DNA from: DASXUL01 sp036504855 | GTDB taxonomy: Bacteria; Armatimonadota; DTGP01; JAKQQT01 | Assembly: GCA_036504855.1 (NCBI GenBank) | Contig: DASXUL010000025.1 | Span: 1 to 64,000, forward strand | Direction: 5' to 3' | DNA: 64,000 nt | Shown here: positions 52,409 through 61,451 of the stretch, one piece after another | Numbering within the stretch: position 1 is the stretch's first letter | Layout: each line of letters opens with the position of its first letter | Notes under the pieces: model-generated | What the model saw: the letters and a program-made list of their open reading frames with translations, nothing else | Told to the model about the DNA's origin: nothing | The model's database searches: none | Program-made: the position numbers and the translations under genes

Positions 52409-53287
52409 CTACACTATCCGCTTCCAACCTACGGGGAGAGGGGACCAAAAGCCGTACTGCTCAGGCGCGAAGACATTGTCGCCCTGGCGCTCCTCGCTTG
52501 CTTGCGTCGCTTCCCCGCCGTAGTACAGCCGATACCCAAGCTCGCTCGCCGTTTGGTTGAGCGTCTCGTGGATTCGCTCCACGGAAATGCCGCTCACATT
52601 CAAGATCGTCTCGTCGTTCTCGTAACCCCCGCGAGAGAGAAACAGGTCCGCGCCGGCCAGGAAGCGCCAGACGGACGATGGGTCACGGTCCATTTCGCGC
52701 CAGATCGGCAGCAACTCGTCGGAGGCGTCGCTGGTAGCCAGCCTCCATCGGGCCTCCAACGGCGTCGGCCCGTCAGCAGTCGCAAACACCAGAAGCCAGC
52801 CGCTCCATGCCCCTTTGAGCCACGGCGTTCGGGCAAGTTGGGTTCCGGAGCCAATGGCACACCAGTTGAACCGGATGTCGCGAGCAGGACGGACGCGAAA
52901 TCCCGCCGCCTTCATCATCTGCCGCCAATTATTCTCGGCTTCGCGCGTCTTCGAAGGATAGCCAATAAAGACCCGTTTGTCCCCGGCCAGCCGGCCCGTC
53001 ACTTGCTCGATGTATGGAGATCCCTCCCCCCAGATACCGTCTACACTGTCAACATTCCCTATCAGCCAGTTCGGATAGAAGATCTCTGTCACGTCCTCGC
53101 CATCCGCTACTTTCGTGTACCCGCCGCCGAGTACGATGCTGATCCACGGAGCGCCGTTAGGCGCTGGGAGGCGAACGAAGGGGCCCTCGACCAACCAGGC
53201 GGAACATAGCGGTTGCTGCGTTCCCGTCCAGTAGACGATGGTTCTCTCGCCATCTATGGCCCTAGAAGGATCGGACAGATCTATCAT
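52409..53287 (-). CDS. Hypothetical protein, 292 residues
   Basis: It starts 'MIDLSDPSRAIDGERTIVYW' at ATG 53287 with GAGAGG 7-12 bases upstream. Rich in Trp and aromatic residues ('WLKGAWSGWLLVF', 'YGFWSPLPVGWKRIV'); no signal peptide or membrane segment. The N-terminal 140 and C-terminal 150 residues may be separate domains. I do not recognise the family. Neighbours do not suggest a role, and the stretch beyond its start is degraded. Confidence 0.6.
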   Translation of the reverse strand: MIDLSDPSRAIDGERTIVYWTGTQQPLCSAWLVEGPFVRLPAPNGAPWISIVLGGGYTKVADGEDVTEIFYPNWLIGNVDSVDGIWGEGSPYIEQVTGRLAGDKRVFIGYPSKTREAENNWRQMMKAAGFRVRPARDIRFNWCAIGSGTQLARTPWLKGAWSGWLLVFATADGPTPLEARWRLATSDASDELLPIWREMDRDPSSVWRFLAGADLFLSRGGYENDETILNVSGISVERIHETLNQTASELGYRLYYGGEATQASEERQGDNVFAPEQYGFWSPLPVGWKRIV

Positions 53288-53573
53288 GACATTTCCTCTC
53301 CACTGGCCCATCTACAACCAACGCGGAGGCGATCCGAATCAGTCAGCGCAAGACGGCGTACCGAACCAATGGCGACGGCTTCCCACAGTTGCTGTGGCTT
53401 CGCTTCCGAGCCCAGCCGTTCCGCTTAGCGCACATGCACCGCGCCGCAACCGGAGTCAAAGGATGGGAAGCTCCTGACAACCAGCCCTAGCCCCGTTTCA
53501 ATGGGGGCTAGGGGTTGGCAATCAGCGAAACGGGCACAGCGCGGAAGCAAAGTCTTGCTCAGGTCGATCGCTC
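53288..53573. other. Non-coding stretch with hairpin
   Basis: About 285 bases with no supported gene. A hairpin CCAGCCCTAGCCCC / GGGGCTAGGGGTTGG lies at about 53481-53517. Confidence 0.5.
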
Positions 53574-53798
53574 TCATAGTCCAAAAAACCGGATTAAGTA
53601 GTTGACCAGTTCATCGGCACCGAACTTGATATGCTCCAGTCCGGGAAGATCGATATTCCAGTGATGCCCAACTAGTCCGCTAGTGTGACCAGAATCATCA
53701 TAGGGGACTTCGATCGACTTCCCATTACAGGAGATGTCATACACGTCGTTCGAGGCAAGTGGCGAGCGCTCGGATGTCGCGGCGATAGCCGACAGCAT
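53574..53798 (-). CDS. Short hypothetical protein, perhaps truncated
   Basis: 74 residues ending 'HIKFGADELVNYLIRFFGL', with 'GHTSGLVGHHWNIDLPG' in the middle. The tail looks like a true protein end, but the N terminus runs into an overlapping frame on the other strand that resembles the end of a different family. It may be the remnant of a longer gene. Confidence 0.35.
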   Translation of the reverse strand: MLSAIAATSERSPLASNDVYDISCNGKSIEVPYDDSGHTSGLVGHHWNIDLPGLEHIKFGADELVNYLIRFFGL

Positions 53799-53919
53799 TC
53801 ACCGTGGCGTTCCCGTTATCGCCGCCGTCGTGGTGGACGGATCGTCCGCAAACCGCCTGGACCTGCTGGATGCGGTGCGCATGGCCCGCATCGTCGCCGG
53901 GTTGGACGCAAACCCGTAA
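53758..53919 (+). pseudogene. Fragment like the end of a Gfo/Idh/MocA oxidoreductase
   Basis: The frame reads 'ERSDVAAIADSIHRGVPVI' and 'NRLDLLDAVRMARIVAGL', resembling the C-terminal 50 residues of Gfo/Idh/MocA oxidoreductases. The upstream body is absent. Assignment is tentative. Confidence 0.35.
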
Positions 53920-54095
53920 CGGTCTGAGCGCCTACCAACGAGCCGCCATCCCGCGAGGCCGTACCTCCGGCGCCACGCCGGAGCTTCGCGGGATGGCGGC
54001 TTCCTGTTCCGGCAGGGAAAGCGTGATGGGCCATGCCGATGCCGTGGCCATCTCCCAGTTGGAACGCCTCATCCCCGAGTGATAGCCCGCTGCGT

Positions 54096-55775
54096 TCAGC
54101 GCGTCGTCTTTACCAGCGTGCAGGCGTGCGGCGCCAGGTCCACGGCGAAGGTTGGCCGGCGGCCAAGGTCGGCGCCGGTCCATAGGTCGCGCACGGCGGG
54201 CGGTTTCGGGTAGCCCAGCCAGGACCACGGGGCTTCCACGTGGATCGGAGCCTCGGTTCGGTTGAAGAAGCCGTAGGCGGTCGAGCCGTCCGCCAGGTCC
54301 TTCCGCCAGATCTCGCCGGTGATGGGCGCGCCGCGCATCCGGCGGGCCGGGCGGGCCACCGGATCCTGATCCACGGCCAGCACGGCCGGGTTCGTCAGCA
54401 GCGCTGCCGTCCACTCGTCGCACTCGGGGAGGTTGGCCCCCACGAGCAGCGGCGACGAGGCCAGCGCCCACAGCGACAGCATGGTGAGCTGTTCGTCGCG
54501 GGTGAAGCGGGTCCAGCGGGCGGGCCTAACGTCGCAATTCCGCACGCAGATATGGCCGAGGGGCAGCGTGTCGCCGTCCGACCAGCTTCCCGGCGCAACG
54601 TCCGGCATCCAGTCCGCGAAGAGGTCGAACTGCCGGTCCAGGGCGGGCCAGTTGTCCCAGAAATCGCCGGAGATGCGCCACATGGAAGCGTGTTGCTGCA
54701 GGTGGCGCGACGCGTTGACGGGGGCCGGGCCCGGGGAAAGGCTAAGCGTGATGGAGCGTCCGCATCGTTTCAGGCCGTCCGCCAACGCCTCGACCTCCGC
54801 GCCGCCATAGTGGCGGCCGCGCTGGAGGTCCAGCATGTCGTCGCACTTGATGAAGTCCACGCCCCACGCCGCGTACTGCCGCGCCAAACCGGCGTACCAC
54901 GCCTTTCCGGCGGGGGTTCCGGCATCCACGCCGTACATATCTCGATTCCAAGCGCACTCGCGATTAGGGTCCGAGATAGGGGCAACCGCATCGGCCGCGT
55001 GGTAGCGCGTGCCCTCGATCGGCGCGTTGGCATCCACGGCCCGGCGGGGGATGCCGCGCATGATGTGGATGCCGAGCTTCAGGCCCATGGCGTGCAGCTT
55101 CGCGGCGAGCGGCGCGAATCCGGCGCCGCCGGCGGAGGATGGGAAGCGGTTCGGCGCCGGGATCATGCGGCCGAACGCATCCAGTGTGTTTCCCTCGGGG
55201 TCCTGAACGCGCACGCCGTCGGCCAGCCGGTCATACCAGCGGAAGTCCACGGTCACCAGGTCCCAGCCCATCGGCTGGACGCGATCCTGCATCCACCGGG
55301 CGTTGGCCAGTACCTCGGCCTCGGTAACGCAGTCGCCGAAGGCGTCGTAGGAGTTCCAGCCCATCGGCGGAGACAGGGCAAGGGCGGAGCCGGCTTCCAC
55401 GCGAAGGGTGGAGGAGGCAAACCCAAATGCGTTGCGCGCGCGCACGGCGACAGTATGCTTGCCTGGCTTCGCGAGAATTCCGGACAGGATGCCGGAGTCG
55501 GAGTCCAGGGTGAGACCCGCCGGCAGGCCGTCGGCCTCGAAACGGATGGGGCGGCGACCGCTGACGGCCAGCGCATGAAGCAGCGGCGTTCCGGGGCGCA
55601 CGCCCACAACGCGGGCGCCGTGGAAGTGCGGCGCGTCAGCCGGACGCGAAGCGGCGATGATCGCCCGCTCCCGATCTGTGGCTGCCAACTCATTCGCCAT
55701 CAAGGGGACCCCTCCGGCGACGGACGCGCCTAGCACTGCAACGGCGATTGCCGCCGAGACCGCGCGGTGACTCAT
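54096..55775 (-). CDS. Alpha-galactosidase, GH27, secreted
   Basis: 559 residues from ATG 55775, with AGGGAGG 7 bases upstream. Signal peptide about 1-27. An Ig-like putative domain lies at about 45-130 ('FEADGLPAGLTLDSDSGILS'). The GH27 barrel opens 'PPMGWNSYDAFGD'. The nucleophile is in 'VDFIKCDDML' near residue 309 and the acid/base in 'RISGDFWDNW' near 372. A beta-sandwich tail ends it. It frees galactose, which galK at 60285-61451 can phosphorylate. Confidence 0.94.
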   Translation of the reverse strand: MSHRAVSAAIAVAVLGASVAGGVPLMANELAATDRERAIIAASRPADAPHFHGARVVGVRPGTPLLHALAVSGRRPIRFEADGLPAGLTLDSDSGILSGILAKPGKHTVAVRARNAFGFASSTLRVEAGSALALSPPMGWNSYDAFGDCVTEAEVLANARWMQDRVQPMGWDLVTVDFRWYDRLADGVRVQDPEGNTLDAFGRMIPAPNRFPSSAGGAGFAPLAAKLHAMGLKLGIHIMRGIPRRAVDANAPIEGTRYHAADAVAPISDPNRECAWNRDMYGVDAGTPAGKAWYAGLARQYAAWGVDFIKCDDMLDLQRGRHYGGAEVEALADGLKRCGRSITLSLSPGPAPVNASRHLQQHASMWRISGDFWDNWPALDRQFDLFADWMPDVAPGSWSDGDTLPLGHICVRNCDVRPARWTRFTRDEQLTMLSLWALASSPLLVGANLPECDEWTAALLTNPAVLAVDQDPVARPARRMRGAPITGEIWRKDLADGSTAYGFFNRTEAPIHVEAPWSWLGYPKPPAVRDLWTGADLGRRPTFAVDLAPHACTLVKTTR

Positions 55776-55852
55776 TGGCATCCTCCCTATGCGGCCAATT
55801 GGGCCCCTCCGCCATCGAGCGGAGAGGCCCACTGCCAGGCGAAGATGCTCGC

Positions 55853-56770
55853 CTACTTCTTCTTCGCCGGCGCGGCCTTCTTGGGGGCCGGCGCTGGCTT
55901 GGGGGCCGGTTTCGCAGCCGGCTTCACGGCCGAAGCGGGAGGCGCGACTTCCTTTGGAGCGTCCTCCGGAGCCTGGGCGGCGATCACCAGGATGTCCGAC
56001 GCGGGCACCAACACGGCGACGGTGTTGTTGCGGATGTCGCTGGAACGGGAATCGGCGTCGCCGCTGCCCTTCATGAAGCGGATGAGCTCCACGCCCACAA
56101 CGCGGCCGTCCGGGGTGAAGCCGGGGCAACCGATGTCGCCGGTTTGGGAGCCAACCTGAGCGGCGTCCAGCATGTAGCGGCGGCGCGGCTTCTCGATGAG
56201 GGCCTTCACGCGATCCAGGCGGGCGGCAAGGGCCCGGTTCATCACCTTCCCGGCGCGACCCACAAGCACCACGTTGTCCAGTAAGTCCAGAGTGGCGTTG
56301 TTCTTCATGTCTACGAAGGCCATGGGCGTTTCCGGCTTCGTCACCGGACGGATGAACACCAGGTCCTGATCTTTGTCGCGCAGCACGATCTTGCCGGGCA
56401 CTTCGGAGCCGTCGGGCATGAGGTACTTCAGGTCGGTCACTTCGAAGCGGAACGACATACTCTCGTCATCCATCATCTGGCCGACGAAGGCGGAGGGGTC
56501 GAAGGTGGTCAGGGAACCAACGGCGAGGCCCGACGGGTCGATGATCACGCCGGTGGCTTCGCTCTTGGATTCGTTCTGGTTGCTCTCGCCGCCCTTCTGC
56601 GAGATGGTGGCCTTAATGACCATCTGGAAGGTCACCACGGCGGGCCCGGCGGCGGCCACCACTTTGCGCCCGGCCTCCGCGATATCCGGCGCGGCCTGGG
56701 CGAATGCGGCCGAGGCGACGCCGATCAGCAGGGCGGCGGGAACGATGATTCGTGTGAGGTTCGTGTTCAT
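55853..56770 (-). CDS. Degenerate trypsin-like secreted protein
   Basis: 305 residues. Signal peptide about 1-24. The fold looks like an HtrA-type protease, but 'GLVVTNYHV' is replaced by 'GLAVGSLTTFD' and 'GNSGGP' by 'GDIGCPGFTPDG', so the catalytic His and Ser are missing. A Lys/Ala/Pro-rich tail of about 40 residues ends it. It is 25 bases from the active HtrA gene, so it could be a regulatory partner. AGGAG precedes the ATG. Confidence 0.75.
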   Translation of the reverse strand: MNTNLTRIIVPAALLIGVASAAFAQAAPDIAEAGRKVVAAAGPAVVTFQMVIKATISQKGGESNQNESKSEATGVIIDPSGLAVGSLTTFDPSAFVGQMMDDESMSFRFEVTDLKYLMPDGSEVPGKIVLRDKDQDLVFIRPVTKPETPMAFVDMKNNATLDLLDNVVLVGRAGKVMNRALAARLDRVKALIEKPRRRYMLDAAQVGSQTGDIGCPGFTPDGRVVGVELIRFMKGSGDADSRSSDIRNNTVAVLVPASDILVIAAQAPEDAPKEVAPPASAVKPAAKPAPKPAPAPKKAAPAKKK

Positions 56771-56795
56771 AGGACTCCTGGGGTGCGTTGGTTCG

Positions 56796-58823
56796 TCACT
56801 TCGACCAATCTGTTTCCATCTGTACGTAGAACTGCTCCACGCCGCGCGCTACGTGGAGGACCACGTCGCGCGGGTGGGCGGTTCGAATCGCGTGCATCTG
56901 CTCGCGCAGCACTTCGATGTTGGGGGTGGGCTTGCCGTCGATCGACAGGATCACGTCGCCCACGTTCAGGCGGCCCAACGCCGCCCACCCGCCCTCGCTA
57001 ACTTCCTCTACGTAAACGCCGTTGACGGAGGTTTCGACGCGGTTCGAGGTCTTGTCCATCACGGAGAGATCGCGCGCGGTGAACTCGAAGTCTTCGTCGC
57101 GGTAGCGCTTCATCTCCCGCGGGGTCAACGGAGTCTCGGCCAGGCTAACCTTCTGCTTCACGGGCTGGCCGTTGCGCACAAGCGTCAGCTCCACCACGGC
57201 GCCGATGTCGTACTGGCGGATCAGCTCGGCCAGCGCATCGGCATCCTCGGGTTGGCGGGCGTCCAGCGGCGCGCCATCCACAGCCACGATCAGGTCGCCG
57301 ATGTGGAGGCCCGCCTTCTCGGCCGTGCTTCCGGCATCCACGCGCGTAATGCGGAAACCCTTGCGCTCCGGGATCTTCAGTGCGGCGGCGATTTCCTGGG
57401 TGAGCACCTGCGTGGAGACGGGCAGATAGGCCTTACGCGCTTCAAGGCCAGGATCCTCCTGGTCCTTCGCGCCGACCTTCACCACCGTAACGAGGCGCTC
57501 CGCGTTGTGCTCGAAGGTGACAAGCGCCTTCACGGGGTCGGCGTCGGGCTTCACGAGGGCATTCGTGAGCGCCGTAAAGGCGGCCACGTCCTTCACGGGC
57601 TGCCCGTTTACGGCCACGATGATGTCGTCATCGCCGATTGCTGGCTTGGCATTTCCGCAGGGGCCGCCGGGGCGCACGCTGTTCACCAGCACGCCGTCCG
57701 CGGAGGCGCGTTTCATCTCCAGCATCTTCATGTGGGAAACGTTGCTGATGGCGATTCCCCAGGGCTTGCTCTCGCTCTGCTTTGGCTCGGTTTCCTCGCG
57801 CACCTGCGGCGTAAGGGAAACCTTCGCCTCCTGCCCGGCGCGCAGCAGAACGGCTTCCACCGGCTGTCCGATGGGCAGAGCCGCCACAAGCTGGTTGAAC
57901 TGCGGCATCTGCTCCATGAAGCGCACGCTGACGTCCTGCCCGGCGAGGCGGACCAGCATGTCGCCGGCCTTCACTCCGGCCTTGTCGGCGGGTGAGCCGG
58001 GCAGCACGCCGCCGATGAGCACGCCCTTCTCCGACGTAGAGCCCTTCAGGCGCGGTTGCGGCTCCAGCCCCACCCACGCGCGCGTTACCTTCCCCTTGGC
58101 GATGATCTCATCCGACACGGCGCGGGCCAGGTTGCCCGGGATGGCGCCGCCGAGGCCCATGCTGATCTCGTTGATGCCGATCACCTCGCCGGCGGCGTTC
58201 GCCAGCGGGCCGCCGGAATTGCCGGGGCTGATCTTGGCGTCGTGGCCGATCCAGCGGACCAACGCGCCGACGTCCTCACCGTCCAGCTTCATGGCGTAGC
58301 CGGAAGCGAAGTCCGGCATAACCAGCTCCGCATTGCTCACGATGCCCATCGTAACGCTTTGCGATAGCGCCATTGGGCTGCCCATCGCGAACACGGGATC
58401 GCCCACCTTCAACGCGGATGAGTCGCCCCATTTGGCGAAGGGATAGGCCGTATGGCCGTTGGGACGGAGCTTGATGACGGAAATGTCTGTCAGCGGATCG
58501 GTCCCCACAAGGTCCGCCTCCACCTGCTCGCGGTCGGAGAGCGTGCAGAAGAGACGTTTGGCGTGGCCCGCCACGTGATGGTTGGTGACCACGTAGCCTT
58601 CGGCGCTCACGATGACGCCACTGCCGGCCGCTTCGGATTTGGACTCGCGGCCCTCATCGTAATCGGTCTCGGCCACGAGGATGCGGACCAGGGCAGGCTT
58701 GACCGCCGCAATGGCGACGGCGGGATCCGCGGCGCGAGCGGCCGGGATGAAGATGGGAGCAACCAGGAGCGCGGCCCCCCAACGAAGGGACGACTTCGGC
58801 GTAATGCGCCACAGCGTGAGCAT
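56796..58823 (-). CDS. HtrA/DegP-like serine protease with four PDZ domains
   Basis: 675 residues. Signal peptide about 1-31. The protease domain has 'GYVVTNHHVAGHAK' (His), 'LTDISVIKL' (Asp) and 'KISPGNSGGPLAN' (Ser). Four PDZ-like units follow: 'VLIGGVLPGSPADKAGVKAG', 'VLVNSVRPGGPCGNAKPAIG', 'FRITRVDAGSTAEKAGLHIG' and 'VYVEEVSEGGWAALGRLNVG'. Most DegP proteins have two. It acts outside the cytoplasm on misfolded proteins. The next gene is its inactive relative. Confidence 0.92.
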   Translation of the reverse strand: MLTLWRITPKSSLRWGAALLVAPIFIPAARAADPAVAIAAVKPALVRILVAETDYDEGRESKSEAAGSGVIVSAEGYVVTNHHVAGHAKRLFCTLSDREQVEADLVGTDPLTDISVIKLRPNGHTAYPFAKWGDSSALKVGDPVFAMGSPMALSQSVTMGIVSNAELVMPDFASGYAMKLDGEDVGALVRWIGHDAKISPGNSGGPLANAAGEVIGINEISMGLGGAIPGNLARAVSDEIIAKGKVTRAWVGLEPQPRLKGSTSEKGVLIGGVLPGSPADKAGVKAGDMLVRLAGQDVSVRFMEQMPQFNQLVAALPIGQPVEAVLLRAGQEAKVSLTPQVREETEPKQSESKPWGIAISNVSHMKMLEMKRASADGVLVNSVRPGGPCGNAKPAIGDDDIIVAVNGQPVKDVAAFTALTNALVKPDADPVKALVTFEHNAERLVTVVKVGAKDQEDPGLEARKAYLPVSTQVLTQEIAAALKIPERKGFRITRVDAGSTAEKAGLHIGDLIVAVDGAPLDARQPEDADALAELIRQYDIGAVVELTLVRNGQPVKQKVSLAETPLTPREMKRYRDEDFEFTARDLSVMDKTSNRVETSVNGVYVEEVSEGGWAALGRLNVGDVILSIDGKPTPNIEVLREQMHAIRTAHPRDVVLHVARGVEQFYVQMETDWSK

Positions 58824-58927
58824 GGGATCCCCCAGGGTGTGAAGTGCGCGGATGCGGGACCGGGGCGGCCCGCGCCGCCGCCCACGCTCTTATAATACCA
58901 CGCGAAAAGGACGCGGGGATGGAGGCT

Positions 58928-59032
58928 GCCCTGCCATCGAAATGGCGGGCTATCGTCGCGAAGCCCCCCGTCGGAGACTGAACCGGCGCAGGCCGGTTTC
59001 GCCACGTTAGCCCGCCATCTCGATGGCAGGGC
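58928..59032. repeat. Dispersed palindrome, family D copy 2
   Basis: GCCCTGCCATCGAAATGGCG from 58928 (25 bases in all) pairs with the complement of CGCCATCTCGATGGCAGGGC to 59032. The inner AACCGGC-GCAG-GCCGGTT stem is shared with copy 1 at 1991-2070. Confidence 0.85.
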
Positions 59033-59041
59033 AATCCGGAC

Positions 59042-60064
59042 CTACAGCGTTTTGTCGACGGCGGCGGCGATGCGACGGAGGTCTTCCATGAGCTGGGCGA
59101 AGGCCTTGGGGTTCAGGCTCTGGGCGCCGTCGCTGGCGGCGTGGGCCGGGTCCGGGTGCATCTCGATGATGAGGCCGTCACACCCGGCGGCGAGGCCCGC
59201 CTTGGCGATGGCCGGAACGTAATCGGCCTTGCCGGTGGCGTGGCTGGGGTCCAGCACCACGGGCAGGTGAGTGAGCTTCTTCAGCACCGGCACGGCGTTG
59301 ATATCGGTGGTGTTGCGGCAACTGTCCTCAAACGTGGTGATGCCGCGCTCGCACAGGATGACCTGCGTGTTGCCGCCGGCCATGATGTACTCCGCGCTCA
59401 TCACGAAGTCCTTGATCTTGGTGCCGAATCCGCGCTTCAGGAGCACGGGCGTGCGGGTCTGCCCCACCTGCTTGAGCAACGCATAGTTCTGAACGTTACG
59501 CGCGCCAATCTGCAGAACGTCCGCGTAGGAGTCCACCAGTTCGACTTCCTCTTCGGACATCACCTCGGTGACGATGGGCAGGCCGGTTTCCTCGCGCACC
59601 TCGGCCATGATCTTCAGGCCATCCTCGCCCATGCCCTGGAAGGAGTAGGGGGACGTGCGCGGCTTGAAGGCGCCGCCGCGCAAGAGGCGCGCGCCCGCGG
59701 CCTTCACGCACAAGGCGGACTCGCGCATCTGCGAGAGGCTCTCCACGCTACAGGGGCCGGCCGCAATCGCCGCGAACCCTCCGCCGAATTTGGCGCTGCC
59801 CACCTCAACGATGGTGTCCTTGGGGTGGAAATCCCGGCTCGCAAGCTTCCACGGGTTGGAAATCAGCTCCGCGCGGGAGACGCCCGGCATGGCGTTGAAA
59901 GTATCCACCAGGTCGGCCTTGTTGAAGTCTACCTCACCGAGAAGCGCGATGACCTTGCGTTCCACTCCGGGGTTCTCAAACGGGCGAAACCCGAAGCGGC
60001 AGATCTCGCTCTTAACAGAGTCTACTTCTTCAGGCGTTGCGCCCGGTTGCATGATCACAATCAT
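59042..60064 (-). CDS. aroF: 3-deoxy-7-phosphoheptulonate (DAHP) synthase
   Basis: 340 residues. Residues 1-70 are a small alpha/beta regulatory-like domain ('MIVIMQPGATPEEVDSVKSE'). The barrel holds 'AAGPCSVESLSQM', 'RGGAFKPRTSPYSFQG', 'QIGARNVQNYALL', 'LLKRGFG' and 'LPVVLDPSHATGK'. This is the Thermotoga-like type I-beta architecture. It joins phosphoenolpyruvate and erythrose 4-phosphate, the first step to aromatic amino acids. AAAGGA precedes the ATG. Confidence 0.95.
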   Translation of the reverse strand: MIVIMQPGATPEEVDSVKSEICRFGFRPFENPGVERKVIALLGEVDFNKADLVDTFNAMPGVSRAELISNPWKLASRDFHPKDTIVEVGSAKFGGGFAAIAAGPCSVESLSQMRESALCVKAAGARLLRGGAFKPRTSPYSFQGMGEDGLKIMAEVREETGLPIVTEVMSEEEVELVDSYADVLQIGARNVQNYALLKQVGQTRTPVLLKRGFGTKIKDFVMSAEYIMAGGNTQVILCERGITTFEDSCRNTTDINAVPVLKKLTHLPVVLDPSHATGKADYVPAIAKAGLAAGCDGLIIEMHPDPAHAASDGAQSLNPKAFAQLMEDLRRIAAAVDKTL

Positions 60065-60161
60065 CGGAGTGTCCTTTCAGGGGGCTTGGGAGGCGGAAAA
60101 AGTTGCCCGTTCAACGCGCACGGGCGCCCATGTCGTAAACACGGCGCCCGGCGGAGTTGTT

Positions 60162-60177
60162 ACCAAACCGTTTTGGT
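60162..60177. promoter_or_regulatory. Operator-like palindrome upstream of DAHP synthase gene
   Basis: ACCAAACCGTTTTGGT has 6-bp perfect arms about a CCGT centre, the shape of LacI-type operators. A GGGCGCC hairpin lies nearby at 60121-60150. No regulator is known to bind it. Confidence 0.25.
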
Positions 60178-60207
60178 TCATTCTAGGGCGGCCGGCACGC
60201 GAAAGCC

Positions 60208-60286
60208 AGCCGAACCTACCACAGAGGCACAGAGGCACAGAGATTCATTCTCTCTGTGTCTCTGTGCCTCTGTGGTAGGTTCGGCT
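60208..60286. repeat. Dispersed palindrome, family C
   Basis: AGCCGAACCTACCACAGAGG from 60208 pairs with CCTCTGTGGTAGGTTCGGCT to 60286; arms are about 36 bases with CACAGAGG words. It abuts the galK stop codon. Similar CACAGAGGCACAGAG sequences occur in many bacterial phyla. Confidence 0.88.
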
Positions 60287-61451
60287 AGACGAGGCCGGCG
60301 CCGCCCTGCGGGGTGACCACATACAGGGTGGGCACGAGGCCGGTGCGCTCCGTGTACTTCTCGGGCACGGTTGTGAGGAACTGGTCCAGCGAGGACTCCT
60401 TCACCAGGCTCACCGTGCACCCGCCGAAGCCGGCGCCGGTCATCCGGCTGCCCAGCACGCCCGGGATCTGGCGGCTCTCCTCGACCATGGCGTCGAGGTG
60501 GTGTCCGGTGCAGGCGTAGTCATTCCGAAGGCTCTCGTGGCTGGCGTTCAGGAGGGCGCCCAGGCCCTCGAACGAGCCGGCGCGCAGCGCGTCGACGGCG
60601 CCCAGCACCCGGGCATTCTCCGAAATCACGTGGCGGGCGCGCTTGCGGATGATCTCCGGCAGGTGCGGCTGGTGAAGCTGGAACTGATCGAAAGAGACGT
60701 CGCGCAAGCTGTGGATGCCGGGGATGAACTGCGAAAGCAATTTGACGGCCTCGGCGCACTCCGCAACGCGCTGGTTGTACACTCCTTCGGTGAGGCTGCG
60801 GCGCTTGGCGGTATCGGCAATCACGAGGCGAAGGCCGGCGGACTCCACGTCGAATGGAATCTGCTCGTAGGAGAGGTCCCGGCAATCGAGGAAGAGGGCG
60901 TGCCCCGCTTCGCCCACAGCCGAGATGAACTGGTCCATGATGCCGCTGGCCACGCCAACGAAATCGTTTTCGGCGCGTTTGCAGATCTGGGCCATCTCCG
61001 GGCCGGGGATGTCCAGACCGGCGACGCGCTTGAAGGCGGCGCAGGCGGCCACTTCCAGGGCGGCGCTGCTGGAAAGGCCGCTTCCCAGCGGAACGTCGCC
61101 CTCCACAACGGCATCCATGCCGCGCAGCGAGTACCCCGCTTCGCGCATCGCCACGGCCACGCCCTTGATGTAGTGCGCCCATTTGGGGCCGGACTTCTCC
61201 ACGTCGTCCACCGGGAAACTGGTTTCGCCGCTGAAGTTGGTGGAAAGCAGCGCCACGGTGTCGTCGGCGCGTGGGCGCACCGCGAGGAGCACATCGAAGC
61301 TGAGCGCGCACGGAAGCACGAACCCCTCGTTGTAATCCGTGTGCTCGCCAATGATGTTCACGCGTCCGGGCGCCCGCACCACAAACGACGGCTCGCCGGA
61401 GAACCGATCGGAAAACGCCTTGCGGATACTGTTAAGTCTGTCAGTCGTCAT
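60285..61451 (-). CDS. galK: Galactokinase
   Basis: 388 residues. It phosphorylates galactose with ATP. 'APGRVNIIGEHTDYNEGFVL' is the substrate motif, 'PLGSGLSSSAALEVAA' the GHMP phosphate loop, and 'GSRMTGAGFGGCTVSLV' the third motif. The first codons ('MTTDRLNS') lie in the arm of a family A palindrome, so there is no usual ribosome-binding site; the real start may be elsewhere, but 'SIRKAFSDRFSGEP' is needed. It fits with the GH27 enzyme. Confidence 0.95.
   Translation of the reverse strand: MTTDRLNSIRKAFSDRFSGEPSFVVRAPGRVNIIGEHTDYNEGFVLPCALSFDVLLAVRPRADDTVALLSTNFSGETSFPVDDVEKSGPKWAHYIKGVAVAMREAGYSLRGMDAVVEGDVPLGSGLSSSAALEVAACAAFKRVAGLDIPGPEMAQICKRAENDFVGVASGIMDQFISAVGEAGHALFLDCRDLSYEQIPFDVESAGLRLVIADTAKRRSLTEGVYNQRVAECAEAVKLLSQFIPGIHSLRDVSFDQFQLHQPHLPEIIRKRARHVISENARVLGAVDALRAGSFEGLGALLNASHESLRNDYACTGHHLDAMVEESRQIPGVLGSRMTGAGFGGCTVSLVKESSLDQFLTTVPEKYTERTGLVPTLYVVTPQGGAGLV

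Noticed and set aside
56870..56895. GGTTCGAATC, a tRNA T-arm-like word
   Set aside because: It lies inside the HtrA coding sequence and no acceptor or anticodon stem surrounds it.
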